Shown here piece by piece: positions 1 through 10,728 of a stretch of 64,000 nt of DNA. The stretch's first letter is position 1. Each line of letters starts with the position of its first letter. The translations under genes were made by a program, and so were the position numbers. Source of the DNA: an uncultured Paracoccaceae bacterium (GTDB taxonomy: Bacteria > Pseudomonadota > Alphaproteobacteria > Rhodobacterales > Rhodobacteraceae). The notes under the pieces were generated by a model, which made no database searches, was not told where the DNA came from, and saw only the letters and a list, made by a program, of their open reading frames with translations. The stretch is taken from NCBI GenBank assembly GCA_947499715.1, contig CANMPL010000001.1:528501-592500 (forward strand). Direction: 5' to 3'.

Positions 1-817
1 CCTTGATCATCTCAACACCGCTCTCACCCAGCGGCACGACGGCAAATGGGCCACCATGGCACATGTCTTCGGGGCTTTGGTTGTCCTGTGGTGGTGCCTT
101 GGCAAGGATGTCAGCGGCGAAGTCTTCGGCGTTGTCCTTGGGCCGATATCCCAGCGCTGCGGCGCCCGAATTATCCACGCCCGCGCGATCATTGTTCGAC
201 ACGCCATAAACAATCGTAAACGCCGTCGTCGGGGCGGTGATCGACTTTTGAACCATCTGGATCAGATCCCCATCCGACAACCACGACCCCAGCGCACGGC
301 TATTGCCCGGCTTTTCCGTAGCAGAGAAGATGCGCATAGCGACCGTCTCAAGGCCGCGCTTGTCCCAGTAAAGACTGGCAAGATCCTCGGTGAAACACTT
401 CGCCAACCCGTAGAACGTATCCGGCTTATGAGGCAAATCGGTCGTCAGCGTCTTGTGCTTGGAATACATCCCCACCGCATGGATAGAGCTTGCGAAAACG
501 ATCCGGCGCACGCCATGTTGGTAGGCAGATTCCCATACATTATAAGCACTTAAGATGTTGGAATGCAGGATCTTTTCCCATGGCGCCTCATCCGCGATGG
601 ACCCAAAATGCACCACCATCTCCGCCCCTTCCAACAGCGCGTGCACGGCGGCGGCATCACCGACATCAGCCTGCACATAGCTTTCATTCGCGGCCAGATC
701 ATTAATGCCGTCCACAATATCGGACGACACCAGCTCTTCGCACATTGCCGCCAATGGTGCGCGGCACAGCCCGCCCAAACGGCCCGCAGCGCCGGTCAAA
801 ACAATTCTCTTCAGCAT
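1..817 (-). CDS. NAD(P)-dependent epimerase/dehydrogenase, uronate dehydrogenase-like (3' end runs off the window)
   Basis: Minus-strand frame from ATG at 817: MLKRIVLTGAAGRLGGLCRAPLAAM... Rossmann motif; SSIHAVGMYSK and YGLAK resemble the extended-SDR active site. Open to the window edge. Confidence 0.75.
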   Translation of the reverse strand, partial: MLKRIVLTGAAGRLGGLCRAPLAAMCEELVSSDIVDGINDLAANESYVQADVGDAAAVHALLEGAEMVVHFGSIADEAPWEKILHSNILSAYNVWESAYQHGVRRIVFASSIHAVGMYSKHKTLTTDLPHKPDTFYGLAKCFTEDLASLYWDKRGLETVAMRIFSATEKPGNSRALGSWLSDGDLIQMVQKSITAPTTAFTIVYGVSNNDRAGVDNSGAAALGYRPKDNAEDFAADILAKAPPQDNQSPEDMCHGGPFAVVPLGESGVEMIK

Positions 818-821
818 GTCG

Positions 822-1595
822 CTATCCTTTGAGTCCCGACTTGACCTGCGCCAACACACTGTCGGCCGCCTTGGTCAAAAGCCCTGTATCTGTCGCAACT
901 GCAACAAAGGTGAATCCCTTGTTCAGCAAATCTGTCGCCGTCGCCGGATCAGTCACCAGCGTGCCAACAGGCACCTCCTGATCCATCAATCGCTGCGCGG
1001 CCGGCATGATCCTTGCCCATACATCCGCGTGCAGCGGCTGACCCAGCATTCCCATATCCGCGGCAATATCAGCCGGACCAAAAAAGACGCCGTCACAGCC
1101 ATCCACGGCCCCAATCTCTGACGCAATATCAATCGCGCTTTGCGTCTCAACCTGCAAAATCACGCAGGTCTCCTCGGTCACCCTTGTGGTATAATCGGTG
1201 ATGCGGCCCCATTGGCTCCCGCGCATGGATCCGGCCACGCCGCGCACGCCATGCGGTGGATAGCGGGTTGCGGCAACCGCCGCTTCGGCCTCTGCCACCG
1301 TCTGCACCATCGGAAACAACAGCCCCGGCGCACCGATATCCATCAGCCGCTTGACCATCACCGTGTCGTTCCACGGGGGCCGCACAATCGCGCTGCTATG
1401 CGGCGCGATGGCCTGCAACTGCTGCATTGCCGTCATTACATCGCCGGGGCTGTGTTCCATGTCGACACATAGCCAGTCATAACCGGCACTCGCGACCAAC
1501 TCCGCAATCATCGGACTGGCGGTCGAAACCCACAGGCCCACCTGTTTTTGCTTGGCTTTCAGCGCAGCCTTGAAGGCATTTTGGGGCATTTTCAT
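822..1595 (-). CDS. HpcH/HpaI family aldolase
   Basis: MKMPQNAFKAALKAKQKQVGLWVSTASPMIAELVASAGYDWLCVDMEHSPGD is typical of the HpcH/HpaI aldolase family. Confidence 0.88.
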   Translation of the reverse strand: MKMPQNAFKAALKAKQKQVGLWVSTASPMIAELVASAGYDWLCVDMEHSPGDVMTAMQQLQAIAPHSSAIVRPPWNDTVMVKRLMDIGAPGLLFPMVQTVAEAEAAVAATRYPPHGVRGVAGSMRGSQWGRITDYTTRVTEETCVILQVETQSAIDIASEIGAVDGCDGVFFGPADIAADMGMLGQPLHADVWARIMPAAQRLMDQEVPVGTLVTDPATATDLLNKGFTFVAVATDTGLLTKAADSVLAQVKSGLKG

Positions 1596-2788
1596 ATCAC
1601 GGCCTTTTCATCAAATGGTTCACCTTTGGCGATACGTTCAAACGAAAACGGGCTCAGGTCCAGCGTCTGATAGGCCCCTGTCGCAATAATTTCGGCCACA
1701 CCGCGCCCCATTGCGGGCGATTGCTGAAAACCATGCCCCGAAAAGCCATTCACAAAGACAAAGTTTTTGACTTCGGGGTGCGGCCCGATAATCGCGTTCT
1801 GGTCAAAGGTGTTAAACGCGTAATGCCCGGCCCAGCTTTGCCGCAGCTTGATCCGCTCAAACGCGGGGACACGGTGCGCCAGCACAGGCCAGACCTTCTC
1901 TTCCCAGATCGCATGATCCTCGATGAAGTCATCGTAATCTACCGCCGGGTCATCATCCGGTGGGCAGCCTGCAAGGTAATAAACCCCATCCGTGCGCATA
2001 TGCACGCCAGAGGGGTCAATCGTCAGCGGCAGATCCCGATCCAGCGGCTCTGCCGCCTCAAAGATGAAGGTGTAGCGTTTGCGTGGTTCCACAGGAATTT
2101 CGATCCCAGCCATGCGGGATGTCAAAACAGCACGCGGACCGCTGCAATTGACGACTGTGCCACAGGCAATAACCTCGCCACTTTCCAACGTGACAGAGGC
2201 GATGCGATCCCCCTGCCGGTCCATCGCCACAACGGTGTTGTGGATGTATTCCACGCCGCGTTCCCGCGCGCTTCGCTTCCACCAGTCAAACAGCGTATTG
2301 CCGTCGAAATAGCCTTCATCAATCAGGTTATGATTCCCCGCGACAATGTCGTCCATGTTGTAGAACGGGTAGGCGGCTTTGATCTCATCGGCGCTCATAT
2401 GCCTGGTGCCAGCGCCATTGGCCTGCTGGATCTCTTGGCCCTCGCGCAGGGTCTGTGCAAAATCCTCGTTATCGGCCAGATACATATAGCCATAGCTTTG
2501 CAGCAGCAGATGCGGCACCCGTTCATCGCCGCCCATATAGTCCCGGAAATTCTTGACGAAGTCCGCCGCGAACTGGCTTATGAAAATGTTCAAAGGGCGC
2601 GAAAACTGTTGCCGCATGCAGGAATTTGTGTGCGCTGTTGATGTGAACTCATAGGTGGGGTCCTTTTCGACCACCAGAACAGTGCCATCAAAATCCTTGT
2701 TGTCCGACAGCCACCACGCAACAGAGGAGCCATACATGGCCCCCCCGACAATCACGACGTCATAGCTCTTTTGCTTCGGTGCCTGCAT
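1592..2788 (-). CDS. FAD-dependent oxidoreductase (DAO family)
   Basis: VVIVGGAMYGSSVAWWL dinucleotide-binding motif; C-terminal FVFVNGFSGHGFQQSPAMGRGVAE. Start chosen at MQAPKQKSYD. Confidence 0.88.
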   Translation of the reverse strand: MQAPKQKSYDVVIVGGAMYGSSVAWWLSDNKDFDGTVLVVEKDPTYEFTSTAHTNSCMRQQFSRPLNIFISQFAADFVKNFRDYMGGDERVPHLLLQSYGYMYLADNEDFAQTLREGQEIQQANGAGTRHMSADEIKAAYPFYNMDDIVAGNHNLIDEGYFDGNTLFDWWKRSARERGVEYIHNTVVAMDRQGDRIASVTLESGEVIACGTVVNCSGPRAVLTSRMAGIEIPVEPRKRYTFIFEAAEPLDRDLPLTIDPSGVHMRTDGVYYLAGCPPDDDPAVDYDDFIEDHAIWEEKVWPVLAHRVPAFERIKLRQSWAGHYAFNTFDQNAIIGPHPEVKNFVFVNGFSGHGFQQSPAMGRGVAEIIATGAYQTLDLSPFSFERIAKGEPFDEKAVI

Positions 2789-2798
2789 GACCCCTCCC

Positions 2799-3503
2799 TT
2801 AAACTGCGCGTGTGATGCCACCATCCACGCGCAGGTTCTGCCCGGTGATGTAGCCTGCGCTATCCGACGCGAGGAAGGCAACAACCGACCCGATCTCTTC
2901 GCGCGATTTGCCATAGCGGCCCATCGGCACACGGGCGCGGAATTCTTCTTTTTCCGGCAGGCTGTCGATAAAACCCGGCAGGACGTTGTTCATGCGGATA
3001 TTCTCGGGCGCATATTTGTCGGCAAACAGCTTGGTGAATGCCGCAAGACCTGCGCGGAATACACCACTGGTCGGGAACACCGGATCAGGTTCAAACGCGG
3101 CAAATGTGCTGATGTTCACAATCGCCCCACCGCCTTGTTTTTGCATGATCGGCGTGACCAGCCGTGTGGGCCGCACCACGTTCATGAAATAAACGTCCAT
3201 CCCGGTGTGCCAATCCTCGTCCGTCAATTCCAGCACCGGGGCGCGCGGCCCGTGGCCTGCGCTGTTCACCAGCACGTCGATCCGGCCCCAGTGGTTCATC
3301 GCTGCATCAACCAGCTTTTGCAGGTCTTCGACGGATTGGTTGGTGCCAGTCACGCCGACGCCGCCCAGCTCTTTGGCCAATGCCTCGCCCTTACCCGATG
3401 ACGACAGGATTGCGACCTTGTATCCGGCCTCTGCCAAGGCCCGCGCGCTGTCCGCGCCCATGCCGCTGCCGCCGGCTGTGATCAACGCAACTTTCATGTC
3501 CAT
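2799..3503 (-). CDS. SDR family oxidoreductase
   Basis: ALITAGGSGMGADSARAL and GYITGQNLRVDGGITRAV are short-chain dehydrogenase signatures. Confidence 0.88.
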   Translation of the reverse strand: MDMKVALITAGGSGMGADSARALAEAGYKVAILSSSGKGEALAKELGGVGVTGTNQSVEDLQKLVDAAMNHWGRIDVLVNSAGHGPRAPVLELTDEDWHTGMDVYFMNVVRPTRLVTPIMQKQGGGAIVNISTFAAFEPDPVFPTSGVFRAGLAAFTKLFADKYAPENIRMNNVLPGFIDSLPEKEEFRARVPMGRYGKSREEIGSVVAFLASDSAGYITGQNLRVDGGITRAV

Positions 3504-5192
3504 TCTCCTTTGGCGACGGCATCCGTGACCGCCGAAATCTCTGCTTCACTTAATCCGTAATCGTCGCGTGCCGCATCGGCGGTGATATACCCCCGCGCCA
3601 GATCGCGTTTGACCAGCGCCGGATCACGTTCTGCAACCGCGCCGTATCCGGCACCCCCCGGAAAGGCGAGCATGACGCGCGCGCCGTGTGGCACGAACTG
3701 TTTGCCCTTGCCGCGCATCGCCCCGCCATCACTGCGGGCAATTGTGGTTGGCGCACCTGTGGCCCCGCCCTGACGGCCCCTCGCGGGGTAATCCACCCGG
3801 TCAAACATGGCCTGTAAATCAAACTCATGACCTTCCTGTGCGCCCACTTCCATGAACTGCCCAAGGCCGCCGCGATATTGCCCGGCACCGCCAGAGTCAG
3901 GACGTAATTCCTTGCGCCAAATGATTACCGGGCCCGCGTGTTCTGTCGCTTCAATCGGCATGGTCATCACACCCGACGGGAAGGCGGTGGCACTCATCCC
4001 GTCCAGGCTTGGCCGCGCGCCTGATCCGCCAGAGTTAAAGGTCAGCACCTCAGACCGCACCGCATCTGGCGCTGCCACGCCATCGGTGCGGGGCCGCAGG
4101 GACACCTGAAAATTGCACAGCGTCCCGGCACCCTCGGCAGGCACCACGCCGGGCAGAATTTTGTCCAGCGCGTCGTAAACCGTGTCCGGCACCATATGTC
4201 CGATCACATGGCGCAAGGCGACGGGGGCAGGGTGCACCGCATTCAGGATCGACCCCTCTGGCGCTGAAATCTCAAACGGCGCGAGCGAGGCCGCGTTGTT
4301 GGGAATCTCCGGCGCAATCGCGCATTTCAGCGCGTAGCAAGCATAAGCCTTGGTATAGACAAGCGGCACGTTGATGCCCTTCTTGTCGATCCCGCTCGTG
4401 CCGTCAAAGGTGCATACGACCCTTTCGTCCTCCAGCGCCAATTGCACATGCAGATCAATCGGCGCGTCAAACCCGTCAATCCGCATCCACCCTTCGGCCT
4501 GCGCGGGGGGCAGGGCGGCGATCCGCTCAACCGTGGCACGGTGCGAGTTTTCAAGGATGAACCCGCCGATCCCCTCCAGATCGTCCAACGTAAATTCTTC
4601 CATCATCTCGACCAGCCGCCGATGGCCGATCTCGTTGCAGGTCGCCAGCGCGTAGATATCGCCGACCAACTGATCGGGTTCTCGCACATTGCCGCGGATG
4701 ATGCGGATCAAGGTCTCATCCACCGTGCCGCGGTCCATCAACCGCATGATCGGCAGGTAAAGCCCCTCTTCGTAGACGCTCGCCGCATCCGCGCCAAAGC
4801 CGCGCCCGCCAATATCCACGATATGCGCAGTGCAGGCAAAAAATCCGACCATCTGACCCTTGTGGAAAGATGGGGTGACGACGGTGATGTCGTGCAAATG
4901 CCCGGTGCCTTCCCACGGGTCATTGGTGATATAGACGTCGCCCTCTGCCATCGTGTCCACACCAATGCGCCGCATGAAATGCGCCACAGCATCGGCCATC
5001 GCATTCACATGCCCCGGCGTGCCGGTCACGGCCTGCGCCAGCATCTGACCGCGCACATCGTAGACACCCGCCGACAAATCGCCCGCCTCGCGCACGGAGG
5101 TCGAAAACGCGGTCCGCACCAGCGCCTGCGCCTGTTCCTCAACGATAGAGATCAGGCGGTTCCACATCACTTGATTGGCGACATTGCTCATG
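3494..5192 (-). CDS. hydantoinase B/oxoprolinase family protein
   Basis: VREAGDLSAGVYDVRGQMLAQAVTGTPGHVNAM...YITNDPWEGTGHLHDITVVTP is typical of HyuB. Start chosen at MSNVANQVMWNR. Confidence 0.9.
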
Positions 5193-7263
5193 CCTGACCC
5201 TCCTGCGTGATCAACTCGATTGTGCCGTCTGGCCACCCCCGCGCCATCCGGCTTGCGGGCACCACGATTGTGGTTTCATCCTCGGTCACAACGGCCGGGC
5301 CTGCGATCGTGGCCCCGGCCATGTCGCCGCGCAACACGACGCTGGCGTTCATGCGCTTGCCTAACGCGGGATCAAATAGATTGCGGCTGCTTCCAACCTT
5401 GGCTGTTCCCGCCATGCTAAAGTCATCCACCTGCGACACGATAACCTTTGGCGTTGCTGCATTCACGGCCCAAACCGTGATTTCAACGTCCAGCCCGGCC
5501 ACGGGCCGCCCGAACAGTGCCGTGTAATCCGCCTCAAACAGGCGCTGAAATGTGGCCGCGTCCGGTGCCTTGGCCTGCACTTCTGTCAGATCAATCGGGA
5601 TTTCCCAGCCCTGCCCGGTATAGCGCATATAGGCCTTGTATTCACGGCCAATGGGCGCGTCCGCGTCACATGACCGGACAAAACCCGTGGCCTCTTCGGC
5701 CAATTCTGCCAGCAAGGTTTTCACCCGGCCCGCATCAAAATCCGACAGCTTCATATAGACGCTGCGGTTGGCCTCAAAACTGAAAGGGGCGCGCAGGAAC
5801 CCGATCGCGGATCCGACGCCCGCGCCCTCTGGCACCAGCAGGCGTTTCACCCCCAGCTTTTCGCACAACCGGCCCGCATGCAGCGGGGCCGCCCCGCCAA
5901 AGGCGATCATCGTATAGTCCGCCAGATCTTCGCCGTTCTCGACCGCGTGGACCCGTGCGGCGTTCGCCATGTTTTCATCCACAACTTCGGCCAGGCCGAA
6001 GGCGGCAGTATCCGCGTCCATATCCAGCGCCTGCCCGATGACCTGCACTAACGCGGTCGCAGACGCCGCATCATCAAGCCTAATCGACCCCCCGGCAAAA
6101 TTGTCAGGGTCCAGTTTGCCTAAGACCAGATCCGCATCCGTCACCGCAGGATTTGCGCCGCCGCGTCCGTAACAGGCGGGTCCCGGCTCTGATCCGGCGC
6201 TTTCAGGTCCGACCCGAATTTGCCGCATCGCATCCACATGGGCGAGCGATCCGCCGCCTGCGCCAATCTCGACCATATCAATCACCGGGATCGAGATCGG
6301 CATACCGGATCCCTTTTTGAACCGATACGTTCGGGCCACCTCGAACACCCTTGCGGTCTTGGGCTGCTGGTCGCGGATCAGGCAGATCTTGGCTGTCGTC
6401 CCACCCATGTCGAACGACAGCACCTTGTTCAGCCCAAACCGTTGCGCCAGCGTCGCCGCGAAAACAGCCCCGCCCGCAGGCCCGCTTTCAACCAAGCGCA
6501 CCGGGAATTCCGCGGCGCTTTCCAGCGAAATGATTCCGCCGCCAGAGTGCATGAGGAAAATCGGACACCCGGCACCCACCTCTGCCATCCGCCCCTTGAG
6601 CCGGCCCAGATAGGACTTCATCAGCGGCTTGATATAGGCGTTGGCGCAAACCGTGTTGAACCGCTCACACTCGCGCATCTGGGGGGATACTTCTGACGAC
6701 AACGACACCATCGCACCAGGCAGCATCTCGGCCAGCACATCGCGGACCATCTGTTCATGTGTGTCGTTCAGGTAGGAATGGATCAGCCCCACCGCGACGC
6801 TCTCATAGCCCGCTTTGGCGATCTGTGCGACGACCGCCGCGACGCCTGCGCGGTCCATCGGCACCAGCTCTTGCCCCTTGGCATCGATCCGCCCGGCCAC
6901 CGTGAACCGCGACTGACGCGGCAGCAACGGCTCTGGCAATGTCAGGTTCAGATCATATTGCTCAAACCGGCTTTCGGTGCGCATTTCGATCACATCCCGA
7001 AACCCTTCGGTGGTGATCAGCGCGGTTTTCGCGCCGCGCCGTTCAATCAGCGCATTGGTCGCAAGCGTCGTGCCGTGGATGATCTGGCTGATTTGTCCCG
7101 CGTCAATCCCGGCCTTGGCGCACACCTGCTGCAACCCATCAATGATCGCATCCTCAGGCGCGGCATAGGTGGTCAACACCTTGGTTGAGGTCAGCCCTTC
7201 GGGCCCCTCCAACACCACATCAGTGAACGTGCCGCCGATATCAACGCCCAAACGATAGCTCAT
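5188..7263 (-). CDS. hydantoinase/oxoprolinase family protein, subunit A
   Basis: MSYRLGVDIGGTFTDVVLEGPEG...IIHGTTLATNALIERRGAKTALITTEGFRDV is typical of HyuA. Confidence 0.92.
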   Translation of the reverse strand: MSYRLGVDIGGTFTDVVLEGPEGLTSTKVLTTYAAPEDAIIDGLQQVCAKAGIDAGQISQIIHGTTLATNALIERRGAKTALITTEGFRDVIEMRTESRFEQYDLNLTLPEPLLPRQSRFTVAGRIDAKGQELVPMDRAGVAAVVAQIAKAGYESVAVGLIHSYLNDTHEQMVRDVLAEMLPGAMVSLSSEVSPQMRECERFNTVCANAYIKPLMKSYLGRLKGRMAEVGAGCPIFLMHSGGGIISLESAAEFPVRLVESGPAGGAVFAATLAQRFGLNKVLSFDMGGTTAKICLIRDQQPKTARVFEVARTYRFKKGSGMPISIPVIDMVEIGAGGGSLAHVDAMRQIRVGPESAGSEPGPACYGRGGANPAVTDADLVLGKLDPDNFAGGSIRLDDAASATALVQVIGQALDMDADTAAFGLAEVVDENMANAARVHAVENGEDLADYTMIAFGGAAPLHAGRLCEKLGVKRLLVPEGAGVGSAIGFLRAPFSFEANRSVYMKLSDFDAGRVKTLLAELAEEATGFVRSCDADAPIGREYKAYMRYTGQGWEIPIDLTEVQAKAPDAATFQRLFEADYTALFGRPVAGLDVEITVWAVNAATPKVIVSQVDDFSMAGTAKVGSSRNLFDPALGKRMNASVVLRGDMAGATIAGPAVVTEDETTIVVPASRMARGWPDGTIELITQEGQA

Positions 7264-7338
7264 GCCGTGCTCCTTTGCTTGAGGGCACATTATGCTGCAC
7301 GATACATCACGTCGAATTATTTGATTGGATGATGAGGA

Positions 7339-8196
7339 TCAGGAAAAATGATCGGCAATCTCGACGGCCAAATCCGCCGCCTGCGCGACTGCGGCCTGCG
7401 TGCGTTCTGCATCGTATCGCGCGAAAAACCGCAACGGCTCTGGCACCCAAGCATAGGGCACCTGTACCAATGTGCCCGCGTCCAACGCCGCCCGCGCCAT
7501 CGCTTTTGGCACAACCGTCACGCCACGCCCGTCCATAGCCATCTGCAACCCCGTGGCCAGATTGCTGGATGGCACCAGCCGCACAGCCGACCCGCCAAGG
7601 GCCGCGAAATGGGCAGCGACCTGTTGATAAAGGATCGTGTCGCGCCCGTGGGTCAGGATCGGCTGAGTCACCACGTCGTCCACCCCGGGTGCCGCAACCC
7701 AAACCATCGGAAATGCACCCAGCGACACCTCGCCCGACATTGCCCGTTGAAACGGCGCATTCTGCAAGGCCAGATCAATCGCGCGCTCCGCCAGCCGCTT
7801 TTCCAGCGTGGCCGAGAAATCGACCGTCAGTTCAACGTCCAGCTTTGGGAAAACCTCTGCCAAGCGCGCCAGAAACGCCCGCAACCAGGTCTCTGCCACC
7901 ATCTCGGTCACGCCTAGCCGCAGCACCCCGTCGTATAACCCCGCCTCGCCGCTTTCCACCACCAGCGCATCCATCGCCGCCAGCACCGCCCTCGCACGCT
8001 TCAGCATGCGCCCGCCCAAGGGCGTCACCTGCATCGTGTCGCGGTCAATCAGGCGGCCGCCCAACATCCCCTCAAGCTTTGCAATCCGGCCAGAGATATT
8101 GGGCTGCGTCGTCGCCAATCGCTCTGCCGCCTTGTTGAAGCTGCGCAGATCCGCAACCCAGATCAGCGCTTCCAATTGCTTGAGCGTGATGTTCAC
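7339..8196 (-). CDS. LysR family transcriptional regulator
   Basis: MNITLKQLEALIWVADLRSFNKAAERLATTQPNISGRIAKLE is an N-terminal LysR helix-turn-helix. Confidence 0.9.
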   Translation of the reverse strand: MNITLKQLEALIWVADLRSFNKAAERLATTQPNISGRIAKLEGMLGGRLIDRDTMQVTPLGGRMLKRARAVLAAMDALVVESGEAGLYDGVLRLGVTEMVAETWLRAFLARLAEVFPKLDVELTVDFSATLEKRLAERAIDLALQNAPFQRAMSGEVSLGAFPMVWVAAPGVDDVVTQPILTHGRDTILYQQVAAHFAALGGSAVRLVPSSNLATGLQMAMDGRGVTVVPKAMARAALDAGTLVQVPYAWVPEPLRFFARYDAERTQAAVAQAADLAVEIADHFS

Positions 8197-8786
8197 GCGA
8201 CAGCCACGCCCGCGTCCGCCATCCCCTTCAGCGCGGCCTCCAAAGAGCCGTCGAAATCAATCGCCCGCGTCAAATCACGGCGCACGGTGACATCAAACCC
8301 CAGCTTGGCCGCATCCACCGCCGAATAGTTCACGCAGAAATCCAGGGCGAGGCCGACCATTACCAAGCGATCTATGCCCCGCGTGCGCAGATAACCCTCC
8401 AACCCCGTGGGCGTGGTGTGATCGTTCTCAAAGAACGCCGAATAGCTGTCGATGGCCGGGTTAAACCCCTTGCGAATGATCAGATCCCCGTCCACCCGCA
8501 GGTCGTTGTGAAACGCGGCACCATGCGACCCCTGAATGCAATGATCCGGCCACAAGACCTGTGGCCCATAGGGCATGTCGACGACACTCATCGGCGCGGC
8601 CCCCGCGTGCGAAGACGCAAACGAAGAATGCCCTGCGGGGTGCCAGTCCTGTGTCAGGATCACGCTGTCGAAATCGCCCATCAGCGCGTTGATCCCGGCC
8701 ACGATCTCATCCCCGCCCGCCACGGCGAGCGCGCCGCCGGGGCAAAAGTCATTCTGGACATCAATTACGATCAGGGCGTCAGACAT
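8193..8786 (-). CDS. pncA: nicotinamidase
   Basis: MSDALIVIDVQNDFCPGGALAVAGGDEIV...TQDWHPAGHSSFASSH...DHCIQGSHGAAFH...GLALDFCVNYSAVDAAKLG. Confidence 0.92.
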   Translation of the reverse strand: MSDALIVIDVQNDFCPGGALAVAGGDEIVAGINALMGDFDSVILTQDWHPAGHSSFASSHAGAAPMSVVDMPYGPQVLWPDHCIQGSHGAAFHNDLRVDGDLIIRKGFNPAIDSYSAFFENDHTTPTGLEGYLRTRGIDRLVMVGLALDFCVNYSAVDAAKLGFDVTVRRDLTRAIDFDGSLEAALKGMADAGVAVA

Positions 8787-8811
8787 TGGCATTCTCCTTT
8801 TGATCTCAGGG

Positions 8812-9342
8812 TTAGGCGCTGGGCCTCTCACCGTCAACGCTCGCCATGTAATCCACCACCGCCTTGCGACTTTGCAGGTGGTGCACCTTCAAATGCGGAT
8901 GCCGCGCCACCATCTGCGCAATCTTGTTTCGCTGGCTGATCCGCGTCTGAAAGATCCACACGAAGAACTCCCAGGTATGCGAGCCCACGGTCTCTACGCA
9001 GCCCTCTGCCATATCGGGTCTGCGCGTCCCATAGGATTGCCATAGCCGTTTCACCACGCGCCAAAACCGCAGCGCCACCGGCAGATCCAGCCAGATCAGC
9101 GTATCCGCCCGTGCCGCGCGGCTGTCATAGGTGGACGACATACCGCCCTCAAACACCCAAGCATCCTGCGCCTCAACCGCATGGGCCATCGCGTGTTTCT
9201 GTTCCATTGGGCGCGGCTCCCAATTGGGCAGATGATGGATATGGTCCATGTGATGCACCGGCAGCCCGGTTTGCGCGCGCAGCCAGCGCGCCAACGTGCT
9301 CTTGCCCGATCCCGGCCCGCCCACGATCATTACCCGTTGCAT
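8812..9342 (-). CDS. P-loop ATPase, topology-modulation/adenylate-kinase-like
   Basis: MQRVMIVGGPGSGKSTLARWLRAQTGLPVHHMDHIHHLPNWEPR contains a Walker A motif. Confidence 0.75.
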   Translation of the reverse strand: MQRVMIVGGPGSGKSTLARWLRAQTGLPVHHMDHIHHLPNWEPRPMEQKHAMAHAVEAQDAWVFEGGMSSTYDSRAARADTLIWLDLPVALRFWRVVKRLWQSYGTRRPDMAEGCVETVGSHTWEFFVWIFQTRISQRNKIAQMVARHPHLKVHHLQSRKAVVDYMASVDGERPSA

Positions 9343-9411
9343 CTGATCCCCCGCTTGTCAGACCGCCCGCGATACCGTATTGCCGCGCCTCCCGCAAAGA
9401 GGAATCGCACC

Positions 9412-10638
9412 ATGGCCCGGCTTGGCATCGACTTTGGCACCTCAAACACCGCCGCTGGCGTCATGGCGGGCGACCGGCCCTTTCTGATCCCGGTCGAGGA
9501 TGGTGAGACAACCCTCCCCACGTCCGTGTTTTTTGACCCTGACCGCAAAGTCACCCTTTTCGGGAACGCAGCCAACCGCGCCCTGATTGATGGGCGCGAA
9601 GGGCGGTTCATGCGTGCGCTGAAATCCGTCCTTGGCACCTCGCTGATGCACGAACGCCGCGTCGTCGCGCACGAGAAGCTGACCCTGATCGAAGTCGTCG
9701 CCCGCTTCCTGTCAATGCTGCGCGAACGCGCTGAAGCAACGACCGGCCAAACCTACGACACCGCGCTCTCAGGCCGCCCGGTGCAGTTTCACTCCACCGA
9801 CGCCGCCCGCAATGCACAGGCAGAGGATGACCTGCGCGCCGCCTACATCACCGCCGGGTTCAAAGACGTGGACTTCATGTATGAACCAGAGGCCGCGGCG
9901 TTGACCGCCGGCCCCCTCGACGCGGGCACCTACGGCCTGATCGTCGATATCGGCGGCGGCACCTCGGACTTTTCCGTCTTCGCCCAAGACCCCGCCACCC
10001 GCATCATCGCCAGCCACGGCGTGCGCATCGGCGGCACCGACTTTGACCGCACGCTGAGCCTTGGCCACGTCATGCCGCTCTTGGGGCGCGGGGCAGAGAT
10101 CCGCAATGAAATGGGCCCCGGCACCCACACCGGGCCCAACGCGATCTACAATGACCTCGCCACATGGGAAAAGATCGCTTTTCTTTACTCGCCCGAGAAC
10201 CTGCGCCTTGCCCGCCGCTACGCCAAACTGGGCGTCGATCCCGCGCTCTTTGCCCGCCTCGCCACGGTAATTGAAGAGGAAACCGGCCACGACCTCGCCT
10301 TCGCCACCGAACGCGCCAAGATCGCCGCCAATGCCGAACCGCAGGCCCAGATCGACCTGCGCATCATCGAACGCGGGCTGTCGGCCCCTCTGACGGCGCA
10401 AGCGATGTCCGACGCCTTGTCCGACTACGCCCGCCAAATCGGCGAGGCCGCGACCGAGACTCTGACCCGCGCCCAAATTGCACCCGACCAGATCAACCAG
10501 ATCGTCTTTGTCGGCGGCTCCAGCCTGATGGGCGTCGTGTCATCCGCACTCACAACCCTGCTGCCCGCCGCCAAACCCCAACAAGCCGCCGCCTTCACCG
10601 CCGTCGCGGATGGTCTGGCGATGGCGTCAGGAAAGTAA
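9412..10638 (+). CDS. Hsp70 family protein (YegD-like)
   Basis: MARLGIDFGTSNTAAGVMAGDRPFLIPVEDGETTLPTSVFF; VDIGGGTSDFSVF; IVFVGGSSLMGVV. Confidence 0.88.
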   Translation: MARLGIDFGTSNTAAGVMAGDRPFLIPVEDGETTLPTSVFFDPDRKVTLFGNAANRALIDGREGRFMRALKSVLGTSLMHERRVVAHEKLTLIEVVARFLSMLRERAEATTGQTYDTALSGRPVQFHSTDAARNAQAEDDLRAAYITAGFKDVDFMYEPEAAALTAGPLDAGTYGLIVDIGGGTSDFSVFAQDPATRIIASHGVRIGGTDFDRTLSLGHVMPLLGRGAEIRNEMGPGTHTGPNAIYNDLATWEKIAFLYSPENLRLARRYAKLGVDPALFARLATVIEEETGHDLAFATERAKIAANAEPQAQIDLRIIERGLSAPLTAQAMSDALSDYARQIGEAATETLTRAQIAPDQINQIVFVGGSSLMGVVSSALTTLLPAAKPQQAAAFTAVADGLAMASGK

Positions 10639-10728
10639 TCGCGGCGTTGTGGACTTAGCTCCCATTGACAAACCTTGATTTGGCCTGAAGTTTGATCCCC
10701 AAAATCAGGGCGGCTAGGATAACTCAAA

